Below, in pieces: positions 7,252 through 15,699 of a stretch of 43,013 nt of DNA (within the stretch, counting starts at the first letter, position 1; each line of letters begins with the position of its first letter). Source of the stretch: Thioalkalivibrio sp. (GTDB lineage: Bacteria; Pseudomonadota; Gammaproteobacteria; Ectothiorhodospirales; Ectothiorhodospiraceae); NCBI GenBank assembly GCA_007116035.1, contig SKJG01000100.1, positions 1-43,013 of the forward strand, given 5' to 3'. A program made the translations under genes and the position numbers. The notes beneath the pieces are model-generated. The model saw only the letters and a program-made list of their open reading frames with translations. It searched no databases and was not told the DNA's origin.

Positions 7252-10200
7252 TCAGTTCGGGCCGGCGTTGGCGGCGATTGCGTGGCGGGGTTGCGCGCTG
7301 CGATCCCGTGCCAGGTACAGATAGACCGCGGGTACCACGAACAGGGTGAACAGCGTGCCGATGGTCATGCCGCTGGCGATCACGAGCCCCATTGCGAAAC
7401 GCGACCCGGCGCCGGCGCCGGTGGCGATCAACAGCGGCACCATGGCGATCACGGTGGCGGTGGTGGTCATCAGAATGGGGCGCAGGCGCAGGCTGGCCGC
7501 CTCCTCGATCGCCTCACGCACGGATCTTCCCCGCGCCTGCAACTGGTTCGCGAACTCGACGATCAGGATCCCGTGCTTGGCGATGAGCCCGATCAGGGTC
7601 ACGAGGCCCACCTGGGTATAAATGTTCAGCGAGGTGAAGCCGAGACTGATGAAGACCAGTGCCCCGGCGATGGACATCGGCACGGTCATCAGCATGATCA
7701 ACGGATCGCGGAACGACTCGAACTGGGCGGCGAGCACCAGATAGATCACGATCAACGCGAAGAAGAAGGTGACCACGAACTGTGCCCCCTCGGCCTTCAG
7801 CTGCCGGGACTGGCCCGAGTAATCCACGCTGTACCCCATGGGAAGCACCTCCGCGGCGATTTCTTCGACCACACCCAGCGCCTCGCCCAGGGTGACGCCC
7901 GGTCGTGGTACGCCGGACAGGGTCACCGCGTTCAGCTGCTGAAAGCGCTGCAGGCTGCGCGGCACCACCGTCTCCTCGAGGGTCACGATGTTCGACAGCG
8001 GTACCGGCTCGCCCTCGCGGGTACGGGTGTACAGCTCGCCGAGCTGGTCGGGGTTCAGACGTTCGCTGCGCTGCACCTGGGGGATGACACGGTAGCTGCG
8101 GTTGTCCAGCGCGAACCGGCCGGTGAAGCCGCCCGAAAGCAGGGGGGCGAGGTCGGCGGTCAGGGTGGCCATGTCGATCCCCATCTGCGCGGCCTTGTCG
8201 CGGTCGATGTTCAGGTCCACCCGCGGCTTGTCGAAGTCGAGATCGGAGTCCATGAAGATGAAGCGTCCGGTCGCCATGGCGCGGGAGATGATTTCGTCGG
8301 CGAGTTCGCCCAGGTTCTCGATCGGTCCGGTGGACCCGATGACCACGCTCACCGGCGCTCCGCCCCCGCCCGGGCTGGGCAAGGAGGACGGTTCGATGGC
8401 GAAGATGCTCAGCGCCGGGATCCTGTCCAGGCGCGGCTGCAGGTCCTGTTCCAGGATGGCGCTGGTAGCGCGCTCGCGCTGATCCCAGGGGACCATTACG
8501 AATCCGCCGATGGCCGCGTTGGTGCTGGGCGTGGCGCCACCGCCGAAGCCGTTGACGATGAAGGTGTTCTGCAACTCGGGAATCCCGTCGGCGAAGGCGT
8601 CGATCAGCCGCGTGTTGCGTTCGAGCTGATCCAGCCCCAGGTAGGCATCGCCCTCCATGATCGAGAACACGAAGCCCTGGTCCTCCGGCGGCTCCAGTTC
8701 GGTGTCGCTGCTGATGAAGAGGAAGTAACAGGACACCAGCACGATCAGGCCGAAGGCCAGCAGCGTGAAGCGCTCGTTCAGGGCGCCGTGCAGGCGCCGC
8801 CGGTAGCGCTGCTGCAGCCCATTGAAGCGGGCGTCCAGCCAGCGTTCCAGCCGGCCGCCCGAGCGTCCTTCCTCGTGCCCGCGGAGGATTTTCGAGCACA
8901 TCATCGGCGACAGCGTCAGGGCGACGACACCCGAGATCAGCACCGCGCCGGCCAGGGTGAAGGCGAACTCGACGAACAGGGTTCCGGTCAGCCCGCCGAC
9001 GAAACCAATCGGCAGGAATACCGCGATCAACGTCGTGGACATGGCGACGATCGGCCACGCCAGCTCGCGCGCGCCCTGGATGGCCGCGTCGTAGGGCTGC
9101 ATCCCGTCCTCGATATGCCGATGCACGTTCTCCAGCATGATGATCGCGTCGTCGACGACGATGCCGATCGCGAGGACCATGGCGAGCAGGGTCAGCAGGT
9201 TGATGGAGAAGCCCATCAGCAGCATCAGCAGGAAGGTGCCGACCAAAGCCAGCGGGATCGCGACCGCCGGGATCAGCACGCTGCGCAACGAGCCCAGGAA
9301 CAGGAAGATCACCAGCAGCACGATGCCGAGCGCGAGACCGATGGTCAGGATCACCTCGTCGATCGCGCTCTCGATGTAATCCGTGGAATCGTAGACGATC
9401 TCCGCGTTCAGTCCCTCCGGCAGTTGCGGCCGCACCCGATCGCGAAAGGTCTCGCGCACCGCGGCGATCACGTCGAGGGCATTGGCGTCGGGGGACAGCT
9501 CGATGCCGATGAAGGTGGCGGTCTGGCCGTTGAAACGCACGGAGGTGTCGTAGTTCTCGGAACCGAGTTCGACGGTGGCGATGTCCTCGATGCGCACCAG
9601 CGCCCCGTCGTCGTCGCGCACGATGAGGCGCTCGAATTCCTCGGGCCGGTTCAGGTCAGTGGCTGCAGTGAGATCGATATTGACCATCTGCCCGCGGGTT
9701 CGCCCCACCGCGGCGAGCACGTTGTTGGCCTGCAATGCCGCGCGAACGTCGCGGCCGGTGACGCCGTAGGCGGCCATCCGGTCGGCATCCAGCCACAGGC
9801 GCATCGCGAAGGTCTCTCCGCCCAGGATCTCGGCACGCTGCACGCCCGCGATGGTGGACAGTTCCGGTTCGACCACGCGGGTCAGGTAGTCGGTGATCTG
9901 GTTGTTGGCGAGTCGGTCGGAGAAGAATGACAGGTACATCGCGGCGATGCTCTCGCCCACGGAGAGCTCCACCACCGGGTCCTCCGCCTCGGCGGGAAGA
10001 TCGCCACGGACCTTGTTCACCTGCGCGGCGATCTGGGTCAGCGCCTCGTTCGGGTCGTGATCGAGCCGCAGATACGCCTGGATCACGCTGATGCCGGGTA
10101 CACTCGTCGAGACCAGGTAGTCGATGCCCTCGGCGGCGGCCACCTCGCGTTCCAGCGGGGTGGTGATGAAGCCCTGGATCAGGTCCGCGTCGGCGCCGAT

Positions 10201-10353
10201 GTAGCTGGTGCTGACGGTGACGACGGCATTCTTGACCTCGGGAAACTGGCGCACGTTGAGGTCGAAGATCGCGCGCATCCCGAGGAGCAGGATGAACAGG
10301 CTGACCACGGTGGCCAGCACCGGCTTGTTGATGAAAAGGTCCGTGAAGCGCAT
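7252..10353 (-). CDS. RND (HAE1-type) multidrug efflux pump inner-membrane transporter
   Basis: A 1033-residue proton-driven transporter of the AcrB/MexB superfamily, the usual length for the family. The first helix is FINKPVLATVVSLFILLLGM. Central helices contain IGIVVDDAIIMLENV, with the proton-relay pair D401-D402, and two large periplasmic loops separate helices 1-2 and 7-8. It should extrude drugs or other amphiphiles from the periplasm or inner-membrane leaflet with the fusion protein encoded immediately upstream, 23 bases away, and an outer-membrane channel that is not in this window. The sequence is closest in style to MdtB/MexK-like single-pump members. The substrate cannot be predicted. 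The TetR gene at the head of the operon is the likely regulator. Confidence 0.93.
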   Translation of the reverse strand: MRFTDLFINKPVLATVVSLFILLLGMRAIFDLNVRQFPEVKNAVVTVSTSYIGADADLIQGFITTPLEREVAAAEGIDYLVSTSVPGISVIQAYLRLDHDPNEALTQIAAQVNKVRGDLPAEAEDPVVELSVGESIAAMYLSFFSDRLANNQITDYLTRVVEPELSTIAGVQRAEILGGETFAMRLWLDADRMAAYGVTGRDVRAALQANNVLAAVGRTRGQMVNIDLTAATDLNRPEEFERLIVRDDDGALVRIEDIATVELGSENYDTSVRFNGQTATFIGIELSPDANALDVIAAVRETFRDRVRPQLPEGLNAEIVYDSTDYIESAIDEVILTIGLALGIVLLVIFLFLGSLRSVLIPAVAIPLALVGTFLLMLLMGFSINLLTLLAMVLAIGIVVDDAIIMLENVHRHIEDGMQPYDAAIQGARELAWPIVAMSTTLIAVFLPIGFVGGLTGTLFVEFAFTLAGAVLISGVVALTLSPMMCSKILRGHEEGRSGGRLERWLDARFNGLQQRYRRRLHGALNERFTLLAFGLIVLVSCYFLFISSDTELEPPEDQGFVFSIMEGDAYLGLDQLERNTRLIDAFADGIPELQNTFIVNGFGGGATPSTNAAIGGFVMVPWDQRERATSAILEQDLQPRLDRIPALSIFAIEPSSLPSPGGGGAPVSVVIGSTGPIENLGELADEIISRAMATGRFIFMDSDLDFDKPRVDLNIDRDKAAQMGIDMATLTADLAPLLSGGFTGRFALDNRSYRVIPQVQRSERLNPDQLGELYTRTREGEPVPLSNIVTLEETVVPRSLQRFQQLNAVTLSGVPRPGVTLGEALGVVEEIAAEVLPMGYSVDYSGQSRQLKAEGAQFVVTFFFALIVIYLVLAAQFESFRDPLIMLMTVPMSIAGALVFISLGFTSLNIYTQVGLVTLIGLIAKHGILIVEFANQLQARGRSVREAIEEAASLRLRPILMTTTATVIAMVPLLIATGAGAGSRFAMGLVIASGMTIGTLFTLFVVPAVYLYLARDRSAQPRHAIAANAGPN

Positions 10354-10376
10354 GCGGAGTCCCGGTCAGGGTGGGT

Positions 10377-11489
10377 TCAGGCGTTGGGCGGGCTGGGTGC
10401 CGGATCTTCGCTGGGTCTGGCCTCCTCGGTGATCTCCACCGCTGTCTCGTTCTGGAGCTTCAGCAGGCCACTGCTTGCGACGCGCTCGCCGGCCTCAAGG
10501 CCCTCGGTGATGCGGATCAGGTCGCCCCTGCGTTCTCCGGTCTGGACGAATCGTTCGCGCACCCGCAACTGGCCCTCGCTATCCTCATAAATCACAAACA
10601 CGGAATTTCCGAAGGGATTGAAACGTATGGCAGTCTGCGGCAGCACGAGCACCTCGTCGGGTTCGCCGAGTGCGAGCGTCACGCGGGCGAATTGACCGGC
10701 ACGCAAGCGGTGTTCCGGGTTGTCGAGCAGGGCCTGCAGCTCGAAGCTGCGCGAGGCGCTGCGCACCCGCGGCTCGATCGCGACGACCTCGCCTTCGAAG
10801 CTGTCGGCAAAGGCGTCGACACCGACCGCGATCGACTGCCCCTTGCGAATCTGTCCCAGGCGGCGCTCGGTCAGCGTGAAGTTCACGAAGATCGGATCGA
10901 CCGATTCCAGGACCACGATGGGATCACCCGGAGAAACGAACTGCCCGAGGTTCACGCGCCGAATCCCCAGCATGCCGTCGAAGGGCGCGCGCAGGCTCTT
11001 TTGCCGGATGCGTGCCTGTTGTGCCGCAACCGTCGCACGGGCCTGTTCGGCCTCGCTCTCCCGCCGCTGCACTTCGGCTTCGGAGATGTTCCTTTCCTGC
11101 TGTAGCTGGCGGGCACGCCGCAGTTCCTGGTCCGCCAGACGCGCGGCCGCCTGCAGGCTGACCAGTTGGGCCTCGTCGGTCTCGGTGTCCAGGCGCAGCA
11201 GCACGGTGCCCGCGCTGACCTCGGTCCCCGGCTCGAACAGGATTTCGCGCACGATGCCTCCGACCTCGGTCGTCAGGGTCGCTCCCTGGACGGCCTCCAG
11301 CGTGCCGACGGCACGGATCTCGGGGGTCCAGCGATCGACGCGAACCTCGGCTGCGGTGATGGTCGCGGTGGGCGCGGGCATTTCGTCGAAGAAGGCGTCG
11401 ATCTGGGCGTCGATGAAGGCCTTGAAGCCGAAGATCCCCCCGAGCACGATTCCGACCGCGAGCAGCATCACTACGAAGCGTCTGGGCAT
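10377..11489 (-). CDS. RND efflux periplasmic membrane-fusion (adaptor) protein
   Basis: A 370-residue HlyD/AcrA-family adaptor that links the RND pump to an outer-membrane channel. The N-terminus MPRRFVVMLLAVGIVLGG is a membrane anchor or signal segment. It is followed by a split lipoyl domain (TLTTEVGGIVREILFEPG and LRAPFDGMLGIRRVNLGQ) around an alpha-helical hairpin rich in Ala, Arg and Glu (about 95-150), then beta-barrel and membrane-proximal domains. The ATG at 11489 was chosen because the 88 in-frame codons upstream encode no signal sequence and overlap the TetR gene. The gene follows tetR by 29 bases and precedes the pump by 23 bases. Confidence 0.92.
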   Translation of the reverse strand: MPRRFVVMLLAVGIVLGGIFGFKAFIDAQIDAFFDEMPAPTATITAAEVRVDRWTPEIRAVGTLEAVQGATLTTEVGGIVREILFEPGTEVSAGTVLLRLDTETDEAQLVSLQAAARLADQELRRARQLQQERNISEAEVQRRESEAEQARATVAAQQARIRQKSLRAPFDGMLGIRRVNLGQFVSPGDPIVVLESVDPIFVNFTLTERRLGQIRKGQSIAVGVDAFADSFEGEVVAIEPRVRSASRSFELQALLDNPEHRLRAGQFARVTLALGEPDEVLVLPQTAIRFNPFGNSVFVIYEDSEGQLRVRERFVQTGERRGDLIRITEGLEAGERVASSGLLKLQNETAVEITEEARPSEDPAPSPPNA

Positions 11490-11518
11490 GATGGATTCCG
11501 ATGGCAGGAGGAAGGGGC

Positions 11519-12265
11519 TCAGGAAGTGGCGGCCGGAGATTCGGGATTCGTGCTGCGAACGAGTAGCGCGCGTACCCGCTCGGCCGCGTCGATCACCGCC
11601 TTGGTGTTGCCGGTATCGACCAAGGGCTGCCAGCCAAGACCGTTGAGCAGGGCGTGGCCGTGATGGATCAGCAGCGCGTAGGGATCCCGTACCGCGTAGG
11701 CCTCGAGCAGCCCATGGGTGTGCGCCAGCGTGTGCATCCCGGTGTTCAGGCACCAGAATCCGGCGGCGATCTCCACCGGTCGCAAGAATGGAATTCCGAC
11801 GAGATCGCCCGCATGGATCGCATCCGCCACCACGCGGGAAACCGCCTCGCTGATCGGTGCCCCGGCCCGGACCAAGGCCCGTTGTCGCTCCAGCGAGGCG
11901 CTGGCCCAGACGACCTCGGTGCTGACGTACTGGAGCAACTGAAAATGATCCGGATGGATGGAGATGAAATCGATGTCCGTGAGCACGACCGCGAGCATGC
12001 GCTCGCGGCTGCTCGCGGGCAGGCTTGGGATCGGTTCGAACGCCGTTGCCCGCCGATGCAGGTCCTCCGTTGCGATGGCCATCAGCAGATCCTCCTTCGA
12101 GGAAAAATGCTGGTATAGCGTCCCGGTTGCGTAGTCGCAGGCCTCGGCGAGTCGTGACATCTGCAGATGCAGCAAGCCATCGCGCCGGATCAGATCCTGG
12201 GCGGTTTCAATGAAGAGTTGTTCACGGGTCTCCCGTTCGCGGCGTTTGCGTTCCTGGGTGCTCAT
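11519..12265 (-). CDS. TetR/AcrR-family transcriptional regulator
   Basis: A 248-residue regulator with an N-terminal TetR helix-turn-helix: RDGLLHLQMSRLAEACDYATG followed by TLYQHFSSKEDLL (about residues 25-65), then a helical ligand-binding domain. As first gene of a three-gene operon with an RND adaptor and pump, it most likely represses that operon and its own gene. The ATG at 12265 is preferred because the preceding 39 in-frame codons do not resemble the family and the basic MSTQERKRRERETREQLF start is typical. No convincing ribosome-binding site is visible. A TTGAAC/CATACT pair 18 bases apart ends about eight bases before the ATG, so the transcript could be nearly leaderless. Confidence 0.88.
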   Translation of the reverse strand: MSTQERKRRERETREQLFIETAQDLIRRDGLLHLQMSRLAEACDYATGTLYQHFSSKEDLLMAIATEDLHRRATAFEPIPSLPASSRERMLAVVLTDIDFISIHPDHFQLLQYVSTEVVWASASLERQRALVRAGAPISEAVSRVVADAIHAGDLVGIPFLRPVEIAAGFWCLNTGMHTLAHTHGLLEAYAVRDPYALLIHHGHALLNGLGWQPLVDTGNTKAVIDAAERVRALLVRSTNPESPAATS

Positions 12266-12269
12266 GAAA

Positions 12270-12306
12270 TTTGAGTATGCTCCGGAAAATGAATCAAGTT
12301 CAATTA
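12270..12306 (-). promoter_or_regulatory. Possible promoter of the tetR-RND operon
   Basis: On the minus strand TTGAAC and CATACT are separated by 18 bases within a short AT-rich patch directly upstream of tetR. The rest of the 245-base gap to the patatin gene (12266-12510) is GC-rich and shows no recognisable gene. A near-palindromic TCCGGA within the spacer could be part of the TetR operator. Weak evidence. Confidence 0.3.
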
Positions 12307-12510
12307 TGCCCTCAACGAGCCCGGTCCTGGCAAGCGGCGGGTCTTGTCCGACGCTGTTCGGGACTGCGGCCCGATGCGTCACACAGCAGCCGGGGAGATG
12401 GGGCAGGGATGCCGTCGATGCGTTCGGGTCGAGCAGGAGCCAGGTGCTGGCGCCGGAACCGTCGTCGCGATATGTTTCCTCAATAAATAACCCTTGATGG
12501 TGAAAAGGTG

Positions 12511-13425
12511 ATGCCTACCGTGACCTGGACCCGCCGGAAGACGCTCGGTTTTCTATTGGCCTCGGCGTTGGCGCCCTCGGTCCTCGCCAACGAACGGAGC
12601 CCCCGCATCGGCCTGGCGCTGGGCAGCGGCGGTGCGCGCGGCCTCGCGCACCTGCTTGTCTTCGAGTTGCTCGATGAACTCGGGCTGCGACCGCACCGGA
12701 TCAGCGGCTCCAGTATCGGGGCCGTGATGGGCGCTCTCTACGCAGCCGGGGTCTCCGGCGCAGAGATCCGCGAACTGCTGGATGAGATGACCGTGTCCAG
12801 CGACGAGACCTGGCTGGATTCCCTGCTCCAAGAGGACCTGATGCGCTGGTTGAGTTTTCTTCAACCCAGCCTGGAGCGCGGTGGCATCGTCAAGTCGGAG
12901 GCGTTCGGCCGATTTCTCGAGGAGACGGCCGGGATTTCCCGGTTCGACGAGCTCAGCATTCCGCTGCGGGTGGTCGCAACCGACTACTGGAAGAGGGAGA
13001 TGGTGGTCTTCGAATCGGGAGATCTGTGGCCGGCGGTGCAGGCGAGCATGGCCATGCCGGGCCTGTTCAAGCCGGTGAAGCATGAAGGCCGGCTCCTGGT
13101 CGATGGCGGGATGACCAATCCCGTCCCCTTCGACCTGCTGCCCGACTGCGACCTGGTCATCGCGGTGGACGTCCTTGGCGTCCGTACGCCCGAGGACTCG
13201 GAGACCGATCCCTCGTCCATGGACAACATCTTCAACACCTTCCAGATCATGCAAGCGTCGATCCTGCGGGAAAAGTTGAAGCAAGGGGAGCCTGATTTCA
13301 TGGTGACGCCGGACATTCGTGATGTGCGTGTGATGGATTTCTATCGCTTCGAGGAGATCCTGCGTCAGGCTGAGCCGGCGCGCGATGCCCTTGAGACGGC
13401 GCTGAGGGATCGTCTCGGTCTCTGA
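12511..13425 (+). CDS. Patatin-like phospholipase family protein
   Basis: A 304-residue patatin-family serine lipid hydrolase. The oxyanion-hole motif GSGGARG is at about 38-44, the nucleophile motif G66-S-S68-I-G70 follows, and the second member of the Ser-Asp dyad is D198 in VDGGMTNPVPF. The N-terminus has adjacent arginines followed by a hydrophobic segment ending in Ala-x-Ala-like residues (TRRKTLGFLLASALAPSVLA), suggesting Tat-type or Sec export to the periplasm. The start could be ATG 12511 or GTG 12508; AAAAGG lies just before. It stands alone between tetR (divergent) and the J-domain gene. Its substrate is unknown, and the family includes RssA-like proteins. Confidence 0.88.
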   Translation: MPTVTWTRRKTLGFLLASALAPSVLANERSPRIGLALGSGGARGLAHLLVFELLDELGLRPHRISGSSIGAVMGALYAAGVSGAEIRELLDEMTVSSDETWLDSLLQEDLMRWLSFLQPSLERGGIVKSEAFGRFLEETAGISRFDELSIPLRVVATDYWKREMVVFESGDLWPAVQASMAMPGLFKPVKHEGRLLVDGGMTNPVPFDLLPDCDLVIAVDVLGVRTPEDSETDPSSMDNIFNTFQIMQASILREKLKQGEPDFMVTPDIRDVRVMDFYRFEEILRQAEPARDALETALRDRLGL

Positions 13426-13428
13426 TCG

Positions 13429-13460
13429 CGCCCCTGCCCGTGCAACGCAGGAGCGGGGCG
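13429..13460 (+). terminator. Possible weak terminator after the patatin gene
   Basis: CGCCCC (13429-13434) pairs with GGGGCG (13455-13460), with extra TGC/GCA pairing inside and a bulge. There is no proper T-run. It is a plausible but weak transcription stop. Confidence 0.25.
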
Positions 13461-13551
13461 TTCCAGGCGCACGGAAGAGCCGGGGCACTTCGTTGGGACG
13501 CGCGGGTCTATCGACCGGGTACTGTGAAACCGGCCCGGGAGGCCCGCCGCA

Positions 13552-14361
13552 TTGACGCGCATTAGAACCCACTACGACAATCTGCAGGTGCAGGAAGACG
13601 CCAGCCCGGAGGTCATCGAAGGCGCCTGGCGTGTGCTTGCCCGGAAGTGGGATCCGGAACGCCATCCGGACGACCGCGAGCGCGCCGAACGGGTGCGGCG
13701 GATCATCGACGAGGCCCATCGGACCCTGTCGGATGGGCGGTTGCGTGGCGAGCACGACGCCTGGATCCGGGCCGAGAGGGAGGCCATCGAGGCATCGGAA
13801 CCGGTACCGGTGACCGGAGTCCGGCATTCCCCCGCTGCGGCATCTCTGTCCCGGGCCCGTCGGCGCTCTGGACCTTTCGGACTAACGGCCATCGCGATGG
13901 CCTGGATCGGCGCCTTCGCGCTGATGTGGTGGCTCTTCGACGACTATCTCGATCGGCGCGAGTTTCCCAATCGCGACCTCGTCGTCGAACAGGGGGCTGC
14001 CAACGAACTGGTGCTTCGCCGCAACCATGTGGGCCATTACCTGGCGCCCGGCACGATCAATGGCGAGCCCGTGGTTTTCCTGCTGGACACCGGGGCGACC
14101 CAGGTTTCGGTGCCTGCGCACCTGGCCGACCGGCTCGGCCTGCAAGCGGGCGGTCGGGGCAGGGCCCTGACCGCCAATGGAACGGTGGAGATTCGCCACA
14201 CCCGCATTCGGGAACTCGCCCTGGGCCCCTTCGTGATCGGTAATGTCTCGGGGCACATCAATCCGGGGATGAGCAGCGATCAGGTCCTGCTGGGGATGAG
14301 TGTGTTGAAGCATCTGGATTTCGCGCAACGTGACGGCACGCTGATCCTGAATTTGCCCTGA
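13552..14361 (+). CDS. Membrane protein fusing a J domain to a retropepsin-like aspartic protease
   Basis: A 269-residue protein with three parts. Residues 6-75 are a DnaJ-type J domain with the HPD signature at 38-40 and the closing DEAHRTLSDGRLRGEHD helix. Residues about 109-129 are a single transmembrane helix (LTAIAMAWIGAFALMWWLF). Residues 155-269 are a clan AA (retropepsin-like, TIGR02281-type) aspartic protease domain with LLDTGATQVSVP, catalytic D179, and a GMSVLKHLDF ending. With the J domain on the cytoplasmic side, the protease domain would be periplasmic. The start is a TTG at 13552 with a strong GGGAGG site nine bases upstream. The domains are individually clear; the combination is unusual and the function unknown. 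Confidence 0.82.
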   Translation: MTRIRTHYDNLQVQEDASPEVIEGAWRVLARKWDPERHPDDRERAERVRRIIDEAHRTLSDGRLRGEHDAWIRAEREAIEASEPVPVTGVRHSPAAASLSRARRRSGPFGLTAIAMAWIGAFALMWWLFDDYLDRREFPNRDLVVEQGAANELVLRRNHVGHYLAPGTINGEPVVFLLDTGATQVSVPAHLADRLGLQAGGRGRALTANGTVEIRHTRIRELALGPFVIGNVSGHINPGMSSDQVLLGMSVLKHLDFAQRDGTLILNLP

Positions 14362-14434
14362 GGTGGACGCAGCACCGGTTGATCCCCGCGTGGCCCAGGT
14401 ACTGGACCGCGAGCTTCGTCCCGCGTGATCCGGC

Positions 14435-14492
14435 TTTACATGGCCGCTTCTGGTATATTATTAGAGATTATTAACATACGAATATACAGTCG
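14435..14492 (+). promoter_or_regulatory. Probable promoter/operator of the LysR gene
   Basis: A strongly AT-rich island contains TTTACA (14435-14440) and TATTAT (14456-14461) 15 bases apart. It also contains TATATT and AATATA arms, the latter around 14480-14486, that form an interrupted inverted repeat, typical of LysR self-regulated promoters. The remainder of 14362-14571 has no gene. Confidence 0.35.
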
Positions 14493-14571
14493 GGTGAATG
14501 ACGCCGCGGCCGCGCGAAGTGCGGCCGACCGGGTTCGGTCCGGGGATTGCAGCCAATCGGAGAGCGCGGGT

Positions 14572-15528
14572 ATGCCAAAGGTAACGCTGGAGCAATGGCG
14601 CATGCTGAAAGCAGTGGTCGACGCGGGTGGTTTTGCGAAGGCCGCCGAACTGGTCCACAAGAGCCCGTCGAGCGTCAACCATGCGGTGCAGAAACTGCAG
14701 GTTCAGCTCGGCGTCCCCCTGCTCGAAGTGCGTGGCCGCAAGGCTGAGCTCACCGCGGCGGGGATCGCCCTTCTGCGGCGTGCGGGCCACCTGCTGGATG
14801 AGGCCCAGGAGATCGAGAATCTGGCCTTTACCCTCGCGGTCGGCGCCAGGACGGAGTTGGCACTGGCGGTGGACCAGATCGTGCCGAATGCCGTCGTCAT
14901 TGATGCGTTGGAGGCGTTTTCCAGGTACTTCCCGAATACCCGCGTGCAGTTGTACGAGACCGTTCTCGATGGTGGCCCCGCGCTGCTGGAGGCGGAGCGG
15001 TTGGACATCCTCGTCGGGCCGGTCATCCCCACCCGTTTCCTGAGTGAGGTGCTGGGTCAGGTGCGCATGATCTGCGTGGTTCACCCCGCGCACCCGCTGG
15101 CGAGGAAGGCGGGCGGTCTGTCCATGCGGGACCTGCGACACAGTCGGCAGGTGGTCGTGCGGGATTCCTCGCCAGAACCCGGGGGGGGGATCGACGCCGG
15201 CTGGCTGGAGGCCGAGCAGCGCTGGACCGTCGACCACATGAACACCGCGATGGGAATCGTCGAAGCCGGCTTCGCCTATGCCTGGTTGCCCGAGTGCCTG
15301 GTCCGCGAGGCGCTGGATCGGGGGAGTCTGGTAATGCTGGATCTCGAGGCGGGAGCGATTCAGGTGGTTCCATTCTCCCTCGCCTTTGCCGATCGCGACC
15401 ATGGCGGCATCGCCGCCGAGACGCTGGCCGAGACCCTCAGGGCGGCCTTCGCGGAGCGCGTTCCCGAGCCGGACGAGGTGCCCGACTGGTGGTCGATGGC
15501 TCGCTGTGGTTCCCGCGTTCGACTCTAG
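14572..15528 (+). CDS. LysR-type transcriptional regulator
   Basis: A 318-residue LysR regulator. The N-terminal winged helix-turn-helix is clear (LEQWRMLKAVVDAGGFAKAA, then SPSSVNHAVQKLQ, residues about 5-60). A periplasmic-binding-protein-like effector domain follows (about 92-295). The ATG at 14572 follows GGAGAG; an earlier in-frame ATG at 14425 would add 49 residues without family similarity and include the AT-rich promoter. It does not look like CbbR. It lies 171 bases upstream of asnO in the same direction, so it may control that gene or itself. The tail after residue 295 is poorly conserved. Target unknown. Confidence 0.88.
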   Translation: MPKVTLEQWRMLKAVVDAGGFAKAAELVHKSPSSVNHAVQKLQVQLGVPLLEVRGRKAELTAAGIALLRRAGHLLDEAQEIENLAFTLAVGARTELALAVDQIVPNAVVIDALEAFSRYFPNTRVQLYETVLDGGPALLEAERLDILVGPVIPTRFLSEVLGQVRMICVVHPAHPLARKAGGLSMRDLRHSRQVVVRDSSPEPGGGIDAGWLEAEQRWTVDHMNTAMGIVEAGFAYAWLPECLVREALDRGSLVMLDLEAGAIQVVPFSLAFADRDHGGIAAETLAETLRAAFAERVPEPDEVPDWWSMARCGSRVRL

Positions 15529-15699
15529 CGGGATCATTGAATACAAAAAGATACGGAATAGTGATCGCCGAGTTGGTTAGGTTCTGAAGGCTCGGCCGCC
15601 GCAGTTTTCCGTCCGTAACGCTCCCGGCCATTTTCACCTTGGACGGGTACAGCCACGCTCGACTCGGTACACTTGCCGAAAACGCGGGGAGCGGTGGCC

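Noticed and set aside
7115-7324. 69-codon open frame in the cbbL upstream region
   Set aside because: It overlaps the 3' end of the RND gene on the other strand and covers the operator-like repeats; no ribosome-binding site or similarity.
7282-9930. 882-codon open frame on the plus strand opposite the RND gene
   Set aside because: Composition is dominated by His, Gln, Asp and Gly, as expected from antisense of a membrane protein gene at high GC.
12553-13827. 424-codon minus-strand frame across the patatin and J-domain genes
   Set aside because: Antisense to two genes with clear catalytic motifs; no known domain in its translation.
14572-15528. Possibility that this LysR regulator is CbbR
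   Set aside because: Its N-terminus and effector domain do not resemble CbbR, and it is 7.5 kb from cbbL beside asnO.
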